Notes: a model not told the origin generated them from the letters alone. Positions 36,502-46,424 are shown, numbered from the stretch's first letter. The stretch is DNA of 64,000 nucleotides from Frankineae bacterium MT45 (GCA_900100325.1 LT629697.1:930001-994000); one strand, 5' to 3'. A program made the numbers and translations.

Positions 36502-38046
36502 ATGCCGCCGACGCGATCCCAGGACACCACCTTCGCTGGGCTCTCGGACCTGGTCCGCCTCGACGGTGTCGATCCGCAGCGGGTTGCCGTCTCCGACGGC
36601 CGGTCCCAGGTGACTTGGGGCGAACTCGATACCGAGACCAGCCGCTGCGCCCAGGCGATGCTGGCCGCCGGATTGACGGCGGGGGATCGCGTGGTGCTTC
36701 AGCTGGGGGCTCGGGTCGAGTTTCTCTATCTGTACTTCGGTGCGCTGCGGGCCGGGCTCGTCGTCGTACCGGTGAACCCGGGGTACACCGTCGTCGAGCT
36801 GAACTACGTCCTCGCCGACTCAGGGGCCCGGTTGCTCGTCACCGAATCGGCCGAGGCCGCGACGGCTGCTCGTTCGGCCGTCGAGTTGGTGGTCGTCACT
36901 GGCCGGGCCGCTGAGGCGAGCGACGCAGCGCGCACCCTGCCCGACTTCCTGGCCGCGGCGGCCACCACCGACGACCCCCGAGCCGACCGCACCGGCGAGG
37001 CGATCGCCATCGTCCTCTACACCAGCGGGACGAGTGGCTACCCGAAGGGCGCGATGCTCTCGGTGCGCGCGCTGCTGGGCAATCTGACGCAGATCGCCGG
37101 CGTCGAGCCGCCGATCATCACCGCCTCGGACGTGGTGCTGGTTCCGCTTCCGCTCTTCCACATCTACGGGCTCAACGCAGCCCTCTGTGCCGCGCTGCAC
37201 GTCGGGGCCAGCGTGGTGCTGGCCGAGCGCTTCGACGCGGCGGCGACGCTGGCCACGATGCGCTCCGAAGAGGTGAGCGCAGTCGTCGGGGCGCCGGGGA
37301 TGTTCGTACAGTGGGCCGCCCATCCGGAGTTCGCCGACGGTTTCGCCTCGGTGCGCTTCGCTCTCTCCGGGGCGGCGCCCCTCTCGCCCACCCTGGTCCA
37401 GCGCTACGCCGACATAGGTATAGCCCTCTTCGAGGGGTACGGACTCACCGAGACCGCGCCGGTGCTGGCCCTGAACGCGATCGGGGCCGACGGCAGACCA
37501 CGGGCCGGATCGGTCGGCCGGCCGCTGCCCGGGGTTGAGCTGCAGCTGCGAAACTCCGACGGCTCGGTGATCGACGCCGAGGACGAGGACCCCGGGCAGC
37601 TCTTCGTCCGCGGCCCGAATCTCTTCTCCGGCTACTGGCCCGACGGCCGCGGTGGCCCGGACGAGGACGGTTGGTTCTCCACCGGCGACATCGCGATCAT
37701 CGAATCGAGCGGGGCCCTGCTACTGGTCGGGCGCACCAGCGACCTCATCATCGTCAACGGCTTCAATGTCTATTCGGCCGAGGTGGAGCGGGTGCTCGGT
37801 CAGGTCGCCGGGGTGGCCGAGGTCGCCGTCGTCGGCATACCGGACGAGCTCACCGGCGAGGCGGTGGCCGCCTTCGTGGTGCCGGCCCGGGGCGAGACGC
37901 TGGAGGTCGAGGAGCTGGTGGCCAAGTCGGCGACGTCGCTGGCCCGCTACAAGCTGCCGACGCGGGTGCGGATCGTCGACGCGCTGCCGCACACCGTCAC
38001 CGGCAAGGTGCAGAAATGGCGTCTGCTCAAAGACGTCACCCACTGA
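36502..38046 (+). CDS. Acyl-CoA synthetase / AMP-dependent ligase
   Basis: A 514-residue ANL-superfamily enzyme. The P-loop is IVLYTSGTSGYPKGAML. The adenylate-binding LFEGYGLTETAPVLAL, WFSTGDIAIIE and the C-terminal Lys in LPHTVTGKVQKWRL are all present. It activates a carboxylic acid, probably a fatty acid, to its CoA ester; chain length is not evident. I chose ATG 36502 because GGAAGG lies about eight bases upstream; a TTG at 36457 would add 15 residues. Confidence 0.88.
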   Translation: MPPTRSQDTTFAGLSDLVRLDGVDPQRVAVSDGRSQVTWGELDTETSRCAQAMLAAGLTAGDRVVLQLGARVEFLYLYFGALRAGLVVVPVNPGYTVVELNYVLADSGARLLVTESAEAATAARSAVELVVVTGRAAEASDAARTLPDFLAAAATTDDPRADRTGEAIAIVLYTSGTSGYPKGAMLSVRALLGNLTQIAGVEPPIITASDVVLVPLPLFHIYGLNAALCAALHVGASVVLAERFDAAATLATMRSEEVSAVVGAPGMFVQWAAHPEFADGFASVRFALSGAAPLSPTLVQRYADIGIALFEGYGLTETAPVLALNAIGADGRPRAGSVGRPLPGVELQLRNSDGSVIDAEDEDPGQLFVRGPNLFSGYWPDGRGGPDEDGWFSTGDIAIIESSGALLLVGRTSDLIIVNGFNVYSAEVERVLGQVAGVAEVAVVGIPDELTGEAVAAFVVPARGETLEVEELVAKSATSLARYKLPTRVRIVDALPHTVTGKVQKWRLLKDVTH

Positions 38047-38060
38047 GCTAGCCTGCTCGA

Positions 38061-38321
38061 ATGGGCGCCGCCGACCACCACGTCACGCTGATCACCCGGG
38101 TGGGCTGCCACCTCTGTGAGGAGGCGAGCGCCCAGCTGGCGCCGCTGCGCGCGGAGCTCGGTTTCGGATACCAAGAGCTGGACGTGGATGCCGATCCGGC
38201 GCGCGCCGACGAGTACTCCGATCGGGTGCCGGTGATCCTCATCGACGGCCGCGAACACGGCTACTGGCGCCTGGAGGAGAAGCGGTTCCGCAAGGCGCTG
38301 AAGAAACCTGTGAAGCGATGA
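38061..38321 (+). CDS. Glutaredoxin-like thioredoxin-fold protein
   Basis: An 86-residue thioredoxin-fold protein with the active-site CHLC in LITRVGCHLCEEASAQL, the cis-Pro segment RVPVILIDG and a basic C-terminus. It is a DUF836-type glutaredoxin, at the place of recalled Rv0508 upstream of the hem operon. It would reduce disulfides or mycothiol mixed disulfides; the partner is unknown. It starts 15 bp after the acyl-CoA ligase stop. Confidence 0.85.
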   Translation: MGAADHHVTLITRVGCHLCEEASAQLAPLRAELGFGYQELDVDADPARADEYSDRVPVILIDGREHGYWRLEEKRFRKALKKPVKR

Positions 38322-38510
38322 GAGTGATCGTCGTTACTGTCCTCGGGTCGACGTGGCGCAGCGGGCGATGTGGCTGCTGTCCCTCGGCGTGCGTTCGCTA
38401 AGGGTTTTCGCCTGTATTTAGGGGAGATTCCCCGTCTGGCCGCGTGATTTGACTGTCGCCGGACTGCTCGGTTCGGCGCCTGGGGGCCGCATATCACAGT
38501 GGTCGGCGAT

Positions 38511-38528
38511 TTGGGAAAGCTTTCACAA
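38511..38528. promoter_or_regulatory. Rex operator (ROP) upstream of rex-hemACD
   Basis: TTGGGAAAG followed by CTTTCACAA forms an 18-bp palindrome with a single mismatch to the actinobacterial Rex consensus TTGTGAAnnnnTTCACAA. It lies 105 bp before the rex start, in the only sizeable gap upstream of the operon. Rex bound here when NADH is low would repress its own gene and heme synthesis, as described for Streptomyces rex-hemACD. Confidence 0.75.
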
Positions 38529-38633
38529 GCGGCGTACCGTTCGCGGCGTCCAACCTGCTTCTATCACACCGGTTCTGCAACCACCTGCGCCCCCTCGGTG
38601 ACAGGCGCGGAACCGGCCCGCCAAGAGGGGCCG

Positions 38634-39413
38634 ATGACCATCCGTCGCGAGAATCTGCGCAGCACTCGCATGCACGTCGGCGAGGGTGAGCTGCCGGAAG
38701 CGGTTACCGCCGACAGCGAGTCGGCGCCGGAGGATCGCGCGATCCCGGAGGCGACGGTGGCCCGGCTGGCGACCTACCTGCGGGTGCTCGACTCCTTCGA
38801 GGAGCGTGGCGTCACGACCCTCTCCTCGGACGAGCTGGCGTCGGCCACCGGTGTGAACTCGGCGATGCTGCGCAAGGACCTCTCCTTCCTCGGCTCCTTC
38901 GGCATTCGCGGCGTCGGCTACGACGTGGAGACGCTCACCGAACTCATCTCGCGCACCCTCGGCATCACAGTGCACCGGGCGGTCGCGCTGATCGGCATCG
39001 GCAACCTCGGGCAGGCGCTCGCCGGGTACGCCGGCTTCGCCACTCGCGGATTCCGGATCGCCGCCCTGCTCGATGCCGCCCCGACCCGGATCGGGTCGCA
39101 GATCGGCGGCCTCACCGTGCAGGATGTGGCCTTCCTGGAGCAGATCGTGCTCACCCACCACATCGACATCGCCGTGCTGGCCATCCCGGCCCCGGCGGCT
39201 CAGGAACTCTGCGACCGGCTCGTCGCCTGCGGCGTCAGCAGCATCCTCAACTTCGCCCCCACCGTCCTATCGGTGCCCCCGGACGTCGACGTCCGCAAGG
39301 TCGACCTCGCCGCCGAGCTGCAGATCCTCTCCTTCCACGAAAACCAGAAGGAGCACCGCCATCTGGCGATGAGCGCTCGGAAGCAGACTCCGCAGCGGGA
39401 GGCCAGCCGATGA
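38634..39413 (+). CDS. rex: Redox-sensing transcriptional repressor Rex
   Basis: An approximately 259-residue repressor. The N-terminal winged helix is in ATVARLATYLRVLDSFEERG, LSSDELASATGVNSAMLRKDLSFLGSFGIRGVGY. The Rossmann NADH-binding domain has ALIGIGNLGQALAGY and DIAVLAIPAPAAQE. I chose ATG 38634 (GAGGGG upstream) rather than the earlier in-frame codon at 38499. It senses the NADH/NAD+ ratio and overlaps hemA by four bases (ATGA). Confidence 0.93.
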   Translation: MTIRRENLRSTRMHVGEGELPEAVTADSESAPEDRAIPEATVARLATYLRVLDSFEERGVTTLSSDELASATGVNSAMLRKDLSFLGSFGIRGVGYDVETLTELISRTLGITVHRAVALIGIGNLGQALAGYAGFATRGFRIAALLDAAPTRIGSQIGGLTVQDVAFLEQIVLTHHIDIAVLAIPAPAAQELCDRLVACGVSSILNFAPTVLSVPPDVDVRKVDLAAELQILSFHENQKEHRHLAMSARKQTPQREASR

Positions 39414-40705
39414 GCGTTCTGGTGGTAGGCCTGTCGTACCAGACCGCGCCGGTGCCGGTGCTGGAGAAGACGAGCGTCTCAGCCGACGACGCCCCGAAGA
39501 TCCTCGGAGAGCTGCAGCTCGCCGAGGCGATCTCGGAGGTGCTGCTGCTGTCGACCTGCAACCGCATCGAGGTCTACGCCGACGTCGATCGCTTTCATCC
39601 CGCGGTGGCCGAGATAACCAACGTGCTCGCGCGTCACGCCGGACTGTCGGTGACCGACCTCGTCGATCACCTCTACGTGCACTTCGCCGAAGCGGCGGTC
39701 GAGCACGTCTTCTCGGTGGCGGCCGGCCTGGATTCCATGGTCGTCGGTGAGTCGCAGATCCTCGGACAACTGCGCCTGGCCTACGCCAATGGCACCGAGG
39801 CGGGCACCGTCCGCACCGTGTTGCACGAGCTGGTGCAGCAGGCGCTTCGGGTCGGGAAGCGGGTGCACACCGACACCGGCATCGACCGTGCCGGCGCCTC
39901 GATCGTCTCCGTGGCGCTGGAGAATGCCTCGCGGGTTCTCGGGCCGCTCGCCGGCAAGCGGGCCCTCATCATCGGCGCGGGATCTATGGGCGCGCTGGCC
40001 GGAGCGACCCTGAGCCGCGTGGGCGTCAGCGACTTCGTCGTCGCGAACCGTTCCGTCGAAGGCGGGCAGCGGCTGGCTCAGAGCCTCGGCGGCAGTTCGG
40101 TGACGCTCGATCACCTCGGTGACGTCATCGCCACCGCCGACCTGATCATCAGCTGCACGGGAGCGACCGGGCTCGTCGTTGAACTCGAGCACTTCTCGAC
40201 CCGCGACGGACGTCCGCAGGTTGTCCTCGATCTCGCCCTGCCCCACGACGTCGATCCGCAGGTGGCGACGCTGCCCGGCGTGAGCTACGTCGACCTGGAC
40301 TCGCTCCGCTCCGACGGCGCCCTGGTGAGTGACAGTGAAGTGCGGCTGGCCAACAACATCGTCGCGCAGGAACTCATCGCCTACCTCAAGTTGCAGCAGC
40401 AGCTGGCCGTGGCGCCGACGGTGAGTGCGCTACGCGAACGGGCCAATGAGGTGATCAGCGCCGAGCTGCTTCGTCTCGATGGGCGGCTGCCCGCGCTCGA
40501 CGAGGCGACCCGCCGTGAGGTGAGTGACGCCGTCCGACGCGCTGTCGAGAAGGTGCTGCACGCGCCGACGGTTCGGGTGAAGGAGCTGGCCAGCACGCCG
40601 GGCGGGGATCAGTATGCCCAGGCGCTGCGCGACCTCTTCGACCTGGACGCGGCCACCGCGGAGTCGGTCCTGGTTCCGCGCGCCGGCCGGGAGAAGAAGC
40701 GATGA
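39410..40705 (+). CDS. hemA: Glutamyl-tRNA reductase
   Basis: A 431-residue first enzyme of C5-pathway tetrapyrrole synthesis, reducing glutamyl-tRNA(Glu) to glutamate-1-semialdehyde. The catalytic Cys50 is in [12 protein letters not shown]. The [10 protein letters not shown] segment, the NADPH-binding [14 protein letters not shown] and the C-terminal helical dimerization domain are all intact. It is coupled to rex and hemC by ATGA overlaps. Confidence 0.95.
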   Translation: MSVLVVGLSYQTAPVPVLEKTSVSADDAPKILGELQLAEAISEVLLLSTCNRIEVYADVDRFHPAVAEITNVLARHAGLSVTDLVDHLYVHFAEAAVEHVFSVAAGLDSMVVGESQILGQLRLAYANGTEAGTVRTVLHELVQQALRVGKRVHTDTGIDRAGASIVSVALENASRVLGPLAGKRALIIGAGSMGALAGATLSRVGVSDFVVANRSVEGGQRLAQSLGGSSVTLDHLGDVIATADLIISCTGATGLVVELEHFSTRDGRPQVVLDLALPHDVDPQVATLPGVSYVDLDSLRSDGALVSDSEVRLANNIVAQELIAYLKLQQQLAVAPTVSALRERANEVISAELLRLDGRLPALDEATRREVSDAVRRAVEKVLHAPTVRVKELASTPGGDQYAQALRDLFDLDAATAESVLVPRAGREKKR

Positions 40706-41622
40706 CGTCGACGAAGACCCTGCGGGTCGGCACCCGGGCGAGTGCGTTGGCGCGGACCCAGACGAACCAGTTCGTCGAGGCACTGGGTGTGCCGGTGGAG
40801 ATCGTCACCATCGTCACCGAAGGCGACGTCAACGGCGCGGCGCTCTCGCAGATCGGTGGCACCGGCGTCTTCGTGACGGCACTGCGTTCGGCGCTGCTAA
40901 AGAACGAGATCGACATCGCCATTCACTCGTACAAGGATCTCCCCACGGCGCCGGTGGACGGCATCGTGGTGGCGGCCGTTCCGACGCGCGAGGATCCGCG
41001 CGACGGCCTGGTGGCCCGCGACGGGCTCACCCTGGGTGAACTCCCGCCTGGATCGCGGGTCGGCACCGGATCGCCGCGGCGGGCGGCTCAGCTGCGCGCC
41101 CTCGGCCTGGGCCTGGAGATCGTCGGCCTGCGTGGCAACGTCGACACCCGGCTGGGCAAGGTGACGAGCGGTGAGCTGGATGCCGTCGTGCTGGCGATGG
41201 CCGGACTGCGTCGGCTCGGACGCCAGGACGAGGTCACCGAGATTCTCGATCCGATCCAGATGCTCCCGGCACCGGCCCAGGGTGCGCTGGCGATCGAAGT
41301 ACGAGCTGGAGATTTGGCCACGGCCGCCGTGGTGTCGACAATGGATGATACCGATACTCGCGCGGCCGTGGATGCAGAACGGGCGCTGCTGGCAGCGCTC
41401 GAAGCCGGATGCTCGTCCCCCGTTGGCGCGTTGGCCGAAGTGGTCGACGGCGATGACGGGCTTGAAATGTTCCTACGCGGCTCGGTCACAGCGATAGACG
41501 GCAGCGACGCCGTCCGACTCACTGCGACCGGTCCGGCAACCGATGCCGATGGTGTGGGGCGGCGGCTCGCCGCTGAACTCCTCGCCGAAGGCGCTGACAA
41601 ATTGATGGGGAGCCCCTCATGA
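40702..41622 (+). CDS. hemC: Hydroxymethylbilane synthase (porphobilinogen deaminase)
   Basis: A 306-residue enzyme polymerising four porphobilinogens. The cofactor-attachment Cys237 is in [10 protein letters not shown]. The catalytic Asp79 is in HSYKDLPT, and [10 protein letters not shown] and [10 protein letters not shown] are present. Length and order are normal; it overlaps hemA and hemD by four bases each. Confidence 0.95.
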   Translation: MTSTKTLRVGTRASALARTQTNQFVEALGVPVEIVTIVTEGDVNGAALSQIGGTGVFVTALRSALLKNEIDIAIHSYKDLPTAPVDGIVVAAVPTREDPRDGLVARDGLTLGELPPGSRVGTGSPRRAAQLRALGLGLEIVGLRGNVDTRLGKVTSGELDAVVLAMAGLRRLGRQDEVTEILDPIQMLPAPAQGALAIEVRAGDLATAAVVSTMDDTDTRAAVDAERALLAALEAGCSSPVGALAEVVDGDDGLEMFLRGSVTAIDGSDAVRLTATGPATDADGVGRRLAAELLAEGADKLMGSPS

Positions 41623-43160
41623 CCCGAGAGCGTAAGCCTGCTGGCCGCGTGACCTTCGTAGGTGCCGGACCCGGTGATCCCGGACTGCTCACCGTGAATG
41701 CGGTGGACGCCCTGAGCCGGGCCGCCGTCGTCTTCGCCGACGCCGATGTCCCGGCGGCGATTACGGGTCTGGCCACCGGTGAGGTGCGGGTCGCCTCCAA
41801 CGTCGCCGCCGATGCGGCCAAGGCCGTCGTCACCGAGACCAAGCACGGCAGTGACGTGGTTCGCCTCATCGCCGGGGACGTCTTCGGCAGCGACAGCGGG
41901 GTCAAGGAGGTGCTCGCCGTCTCGCGCAGCAGCATCGCGTTCGAGATCGTGCCCGGCCTCTCCGTTGGTGCTGGTACCGCTGCCTATGCGGGAACACCGG
42001 GCGGTTCGGTGCGGACCGAAGCCGACCTGGCCGACCTCGAGGCGGTGGACTTCGACTCGCTGGCCCACGCGCCGGGCACCCTGGTGCTCAGCGTTCCGTC
42101 GGCCCAGCTGCAGAGCGTCGGTGAGCGTCTCGTCTCCGGCGGCCTGAAGCCGGACACCGCGGTGACGGTCAGCTGCGATTCGACCGGAACGCGCCAGCAG
42201 ACGGTGACCGGCACTCTCGGCGAGCTGGAGTTGGCGGCCGTCGGTATGGCCGGAACGCTGGTGGTGACGATCGGCAAGGCCACCGCGCAGCGCGAGAAGC
42301 TCGGCTGGTGGGAGTCGCGCCCGCTGTACAGCTGGAAGGTGCTGGTCCCGCGCACCAAGGAGCAGGCGGCGACCATGAGCGACCGGCTTCGCCTGCACGG
42401 TGCGGTGCCGATCGAGGTGCCAACGATCGCCGTTGAGCCGCCGCGGACGCCGACCCAGATGGAGCGCGCGATCAAGGGTCTGGTGACCGGCCGCTACGAG
42501 TGGATCGTCTTCACCTCGACCAATGCGGTGCGGGCCGTCCGCGAGAAGTTCGAGGAGTTCGGCCTCGACGCCCGGGCCTTCGCCGGCGTGAAGATCGCCT
42601 GCGTCGGCGAGTCGACGGCCGACGCCGTTCGCGCCTTCGGCATCAACCCGGAGCTGCTGCCCTCGGGTGAGCAGTCGAGCGAGGGTCTGCTGCAGGACTT
42701 CCCGCCGTATGACGACGTGCTCGACCCGATCGACCGGGTGCTGCTGCCCCGGGCCGACATCGCCACCGAGACGCTGGCCGCGGGTCTGCGCGAGCGGGGC
42801 TGGGAGATCGACGACGTGACGGCTTACCGCACGGTGCGGGCGGCTCCGCCGGCGGCCGAGATCCGGGACGCCATCAAGTCGGGTGGGTTCCAGGCCGTAT
42901 GTTTTACCTCCTCGTCTACGGTGCGTAACCTCGTCGGTATTGCGGGTAAACCACACTTGAAGACTGTGGTTGCGGCTATCGGTCCGCAGACTGCAGCGAC
43001 CGCCCGCGAGTTCGGACTTCGTGTGGACGTCCAGCCCGAGGAGGCGACCGTCGGTGCTCTCGTGGAAGCACTTGCCGAGTACGCCGCCGCCCGGGCCATC
43101 GAGGAGCGGGAGAAGGCGGCCCTGGTCGCCACCAAGAAGCAGTCCAGCCGGCGTCGCTAG
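41619..43160 (+). CDS. hemD: Uroporphyrinogen-III synthase fused to a degenerate SUMT-like domain
   Basis: A 513-residue two-domain protein. The C-terminal half (about 245-495) is Hem[36 protein letters not shown] and [10 protein letters not shown]. The N-terminal half is homologous to uroporphyrinogen-III methyltransferase, starting [22 protein letters not shown]. However, the usual GDPFVFGRG-type loop is replaced by GDVFGSDSG, and other SAM-binding blocks are weak. The methyltransferase half may therefore be inactive. The HemD half should make uroporphyrinogen III for heme and siroheme/B12. Confidence 0.88.
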   Translation: MTRERKPAGRVTFVGAGPGDPGLLTVNAVDALSRAAVVFADADVPAAITGLATGEVRVASNVAADAAKAVVTETKHGSDVVRLIAGDVFGSDSGVKEVLAVSRSSIAFEIVPGLSVGAGTAAYAGTPGGSVRTEADLADLEAVDFDSLAHAPGTLVLSVPSAQLQSVGERLVSGGLKPDTAVTVSCDSTGTRQQTVTGTLGELELAAVGMAGTLVVTIGKATAQREKLGWWESRPLYSWKVLVPRTKEQAATMSDRLRLHGAVPIEVPTIAVEPPRTPTQMERAIKGLVTGRYEWIVFTSTNAVRAVREKFEEFGLDARAFAGVKIACVGESTADAVRAFGINPELLPSGEQSSEGLLQDFPPYDDVLDPIDRVLLPRADIATETLAAGLRERGWEIDDVTAYRTVRAAPPAAEIRDAIKSGGFQAVCFTSSSTVRNLVGIAGKPHLKTVVAAIGPQTAATAREFGLRVDVQPEEATVGALVEALAEYAAARAIEEREKAALVATKKQSSRRR

Positions 43161-43259
43161 CACTTCCTCGCGGTCTCTCCGGATGGGCATCACGCTGTCC
43201 GGAGTGCGGGCTGAGTCCTCCCTGATCAGTCGAGACGGACGGCGAGTGAGGTCGGCGCA

Positions 43260-44474
43260 GTGACGGTGACGACCAGCAACCCGACCTTTCGGGACGCACT
43301 TCGGGTCCGCGAGTTTCGGTGGCTCTGGATCGCCGACACCCAATCGGCCCTGGGCGACCAGCTGACACGGGTCGCCATCGCGGTTCTGGTCTTCTCCAAG
43401 ACCGGGTCCGCCGCGCTGACGGCTCTCGTCTTCGGCATGTCGTACTTGCCGGCGCTCATCGGCGGGGTCTTTCTGTCAGGGCTGGCCGACCGCTATCCCA
43501 GGCGCACCGTGATGGTGACCTGTGATGTCACCCGAGGCGTGCTGGTGGCGTCGATCGCATTCTTCACGCTGCCCACCGCGGCGGTCTGCGTCGTGGTTGC
43601 GGTGAACTCGGTGCTGAGTTCGCTGTTCGCCTCGGCGGAGAATGCCTCGCTCCCAGAAATCCTTGCACGGGAGACGTTTCCCGTCGCCAATGCGCTTCGT
43701 GCAACTACGAACCAGTTGAGTCAGCTCATCGGCTTTGCTCTTGGAGGAATCGTCGTCGCCGTGCTTGGCGCACGAACCGGACTTGCGGCGGATGCCGTGA
43801 CATTCGGGGTGTCGGCCGCGCTGCTGCGAGGTGGCTTGAAGTGGAGGCCTGCCACGTTCGTCGAGCTCGATGGCGAGTATTTGAGGTCGATCGCCAACGC
43901 GACTCGCGGCCTCTTTGCTGACCGGTATCTACGCTTGCTCGCATACATGATCTGGATGAGCGCCTGCTACACCCTTCAGGAGGGGATGGCGTCGCCCTAC
44001 GCGCATTCGGTGGGAGCTGGGAGCATCGGGACGGGTTTGCTGCTGGCAGCTACTCCGGCCGGCACCGCGGTAGGCGCCTACGCCCTCTCGCACCTGTTGA
44101 ACGACCGGCAGCGATCGTTCGCCATGCCTCGGCTAGCTATCGCGGCGGGCGTACCGCTGATGCTGTGTGCGTTTCATCCCGGCCTCGGAGTGAGCGTGCT
44201 CCTCTGGAGTCTGACCGGTCTCTTCGGCGCCTACTTCGTGCAAGCCATCACCTTGTTTACATCGCGGATCGGAAACCAATCGCGCGGGCAGACCATCGGA
44301 CTTGCGGCTGCAGCGCTAGCGACGGCCCAGGGAATCGCCATGCCACTCGGCGGTGTCGTCGCTGACCAGCTTGGGGTGGCTCGTGCGGTGGCGATATCGG
44401 GTGCGATCGGTGCCGGTTTAGCTGTCTTGCTGCTCCGGCGGTGGACGAAGCAGAGCCCGTCAACTTCGCATTGA
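43260..44474 (+). CDS. MFS transporter (12-helix)
   Basis: A 404-residue major facilitator protein with about 12 helices. Motif A is seen as LSGLADRYPRRTVMVTCDV after helix 2. The N-terminus RVREFRWLWIADTQSALGDQL is typical of the MFS_3/enterobactin-exporter-like group. The substrate is unknown. GTG start, 99 bp after hemD. Base composition is more mixed than in the hem genes, and the gene is not part of the expected hem order, so it belongs to an inserted segment with the repeats and diguanylate cyclase downstream. Confidence 0.82.
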   Translation: MTVTTSNPTFRDALRVREFRWLWIADTQSALGDQLTRVAIAVLVFSKTGSAALTALVFGMSYLPALIGGVFLSGLADRYPRRTVMVTCDVTRGVLVASIAFFTLPTAAVCVVVAVNSVLSSLFASAENASLPEILARETFPVANALRATTNQLSQLIGFALGGIVVAVLGARTGLAADAVTFGVSAALLRGGLKWRPATFVELDGEYLRSIANATRGLFADRYLRLLAYMIWMSACYTLQEGMASPYAHSVGAGSIGTGLLLAATPAGTAVGAYALSHLLNDRQRSFAMPRLAIAAGVPLMLCAFHPGLGVSVLLWSLTGLFGAYFVQAITLFTSRIGNQSRGQTIGLAAAALATAQGIAMPLGGVVADQLGVARAVAISGAIGAGLAVLLLRRWTKQSPSTSH

Positions 44475-44509
44475 GCCGACGGTCAAATCGCGCTTTTTGG
44501 TGATGCCTT

Positions 44510-44922
44510 TACCAGGAGTTGCTGTTCACGGGGGGCTCCGTTCGGCTCGTGGTGGGTGGTGGTCCGGTGGTGGTTACCAGGAGTTGCTGTTCACGGGGGG
44601 CTCCGTTCGGGTCGTGGTGGGTGGTGGTCCGGTGGTGGTTACCAGGAGTTGCTGTTCACGGGGGGCTCCGTTCGGGTCGTGGTGGGTGGTGGTCCGGTGG
44701 TGGTTACCAGGAGTTGCTGTTCACGGGGGGCTCCGTTCGGGTCGTGGTGGGTGGTGGTCCGGTGGTGGTTACCAGGAGTTGCTGTTCACGGGGGGCTCCG
44801 TTCGGGTCGTGGTGGGTAGTGGTCCGGTGGTGGTTACCAGGAGTTGCTGTTCACGGGGGGCTCCGTTCGGGTCGTGGTGGGTAGTGGCCCGGCGGCGGTT
44901 ACCAAGAGTTGCTGTTCACGGC
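44510..44922. repeat. 65-bp tandem repeat array (minisatellite)
   Basis: Six nearly identical 65-bp units begin with TACCAG at 44510, 44575, 44640, 44705, 44770 and 44835. A diverged partial seventh unit begins at 44900. Units carry a G-rich half (GGGGGG, GTGGTGGGTGGTGGT). The first unit has CTCG where others have GTCG, and the last ones have GGGTAGTGG, showing drift from both ends. The period is not a multiple of three, and the unit is open in three frames by chance, so it is not coding. It lies between the MFS stop and the diguanylate cyclase. Confidence 0.93.
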
Positions 44923-45092
44923 TGATGCCTCTCTGCTCTAAAATCGGAAACGCGAACGGGATATTTCAGACTGCGCGGCTCGGGTGGAGCGACATGTGCA
45001 GTCGATCCACAGGCGCGGAACAGCACGTGACAGATCGAGATGCAGTCAGCTACTGTGAGACACCACCAACCGGTACAGTGCGGAGTTCAATT
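44923..45092 (+). other. Intergenic leader of the diguanylate cyclase
   Basis: 170 bp without a credible gene, between the repeat array and the chosen start at 45093. It should hold the promoter of the diguanylate cyclase gene. I see no strong palindrome or consensus promoter in it. Confidence 0.4.
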
Positions 45093-46424
45093 ATGGAGGC
45101 GAGCGAGGCGTCGCGAAAGCGTCTGTCCCGCTTCGATGTGCTGTCTTGGCCCGTGTGGCAAAACTCTGGCAAGCTGCTACTTCTGCTCGGGACCGTCGAA
45201 TTCTCGGTCCTTATTATCGCACTTCGCTTGGCCTCCGGTTTCCACCTTTCATCTCACCAGGCGCTGGAATTCACGGCATTGCTCGGGTGTGCGCTGCTTT
45301 TCGAAGAAATTGAGCGAGGTGTAGCCCACTTTCTCAGCCGCCTGAGAGACACGCGATACACCGACATGACCTCGGTATGGATCATCGCCGGAGTCATCGT
45401 TCTGAGGCCATTGCTGGTAGTGGTTTTCATCACAATCTTCCGAATCTATCTGTGGATTCGACAGCAGAGACGTGAAGGCGTGCCCGCCTACCGACGAGTT
45501 TTCACGTGGGCTTCACATTCATTGTCTGCCCTCGCAGCGGCGGGCGTCCTCGTGTTCATGCCGTACTACTTGCAGTCATCGCCGCATTTCTTTGCGGTAC
45601 CTATTCTTTACGCGCTTGTTGCACTTGCGTACATGACGGTAAACGACATCACAGTTGGTCTGGCCGTCTTCTTTTCCACCGGCTCTCGAAAACCGTCGGA
45701 GCTTGTCGGAGACTTCGGCGAAAAAATGCTCGAGATCGCGACGCTCTGCTTAGGGGTTTTACTTGGGCTCGCGTGTCTTCGCCAGCCCTCAATGGTGATT
45801 TTCGCTATCCCGTCAGCTCTTGTACTCGAACGCGCGTCGCTCGTTCGCAAACTCGAACAAGATGCCTCAACAGATGCCAAGACCGGCCTGCTCAACGCGC
45901 CGACCTGGCACCGTATCGGCGTTCGGGAACTCGGACGCGCTGAGCGCGAGCGCTACCCGATCGCTGTGCTGCTGCTCGACCTCGATCACTTCAAAGCGGT
46001 CAACGACAGCTACGGACACCTCGTTGGCGATCAGGCAATCCTTGCCATCGCCGATCTGCTGCGGCACGAAATGCGCGACTACGACAGCATCGGTCGGTTT
46101 GGTGGCGAAGAGTTCGTCGCCCTCCTGCCGCGGGCAAGCGTGCATGAGGCGTTCTCGGTGGCTGAGCGCGTCCGCGAGCAGGTGCGCGAGCTCCGGCTGG
46201 ACGCCGCTGTACCTGGCCGAGGGCCAGCGCTCTCCCTGTCCATTGGGCTCGCCTGCTTCCCTGATCATGGGGCGACGATGGATGAGCTACTTCAGGCCGC
46301 CGACACCGCGCTGTATCGCGCCAAGAACGGCGGGCGCAACAAGGTCGTCGTCAGCTCGATCGGTGAGTCGGGCGACGAGGTCGTCGGTCGCCACGTCACC
46401 GGCCCGATGCCGCCGCTCTTCTAG
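45093..46424 (+). CDS. Membrane-bound diguanylate cyclase (GGDEF)
   Basis: A 443-residue protein. The N-terminal approximately 250 residues hold about six transmembrane helices (LLLLLGTVEFSVLIIAL, ALEFTALLGCALLF, SVWIIAGVIVLRPLLVVVFI and others), a MASE-like sensor. The C-terminal GGDEF domain has DLDHFKAVNDSYGH and the active-site GGEEF. An RDYD motif five residues before it forms a product-inhibition I-site. It should make c-di-GMP under feedback control. I chose ATG 45093 (GGAG seven bases upstream); the frame upstream runs into the repeats. GC is about 57-60% on hand-counted lines, lower than the hem genes. Confidence 0.88.
   Translation: MEASEASRKRLSRFDVLSWPVWQNSGKLLLLLGTVEFSVLIIALRLASGFHLSSHQALEFTALLGCALLFEEIERGVAHFLSRLRDTRYTDMTSVWIIAGVIVLRPLLVVVFITIFRIYLWIRQQRREGVPAYRRVFTWASHSLSALAAAGVLVFMPYYLQSSPHFFAVPILYALVALAYMTVNDITVGLAVFFSTGSRKPSELVGDFGEKMLEIATLCLGVLLGLACLRQPSMVIFAIPSALVLERASLVRKLEQDASTDAKTGLLNAPTWHRIGVRELGRAERERYPIAVLLLDLDHFKAVNDSYGHLVGDQAILAIADLLRHEMRDYDSIGRFGGEEFVALLPRASVHEAFSVAERVREQVRELRLDAAVPGRGPALSLSIGLACFPDHGATMDELLQAADTALYRAKNGGRNKVVVSSIGESGDEVVGRHVTGPMPPLF

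Noticed and set aside
41088-43343. 751-residue minus-strand frame across hemC and hemD
   Set aside because: It is antisense to well-identified heme genes and has no conserved motif.
44510-44922. CRISPR array
   Set aside because: The units are contiguous 65-bp repeats without unique spacers and there are no cas genes nearby.
44497-44925. Repeat-encoded protein of 143 residues
   Set aside because: The open frame exists only because the 65-bp unit lacks stops in several frames; the period is not a multiple of three, so each unit reads differently and no consistent peptide repeat results.
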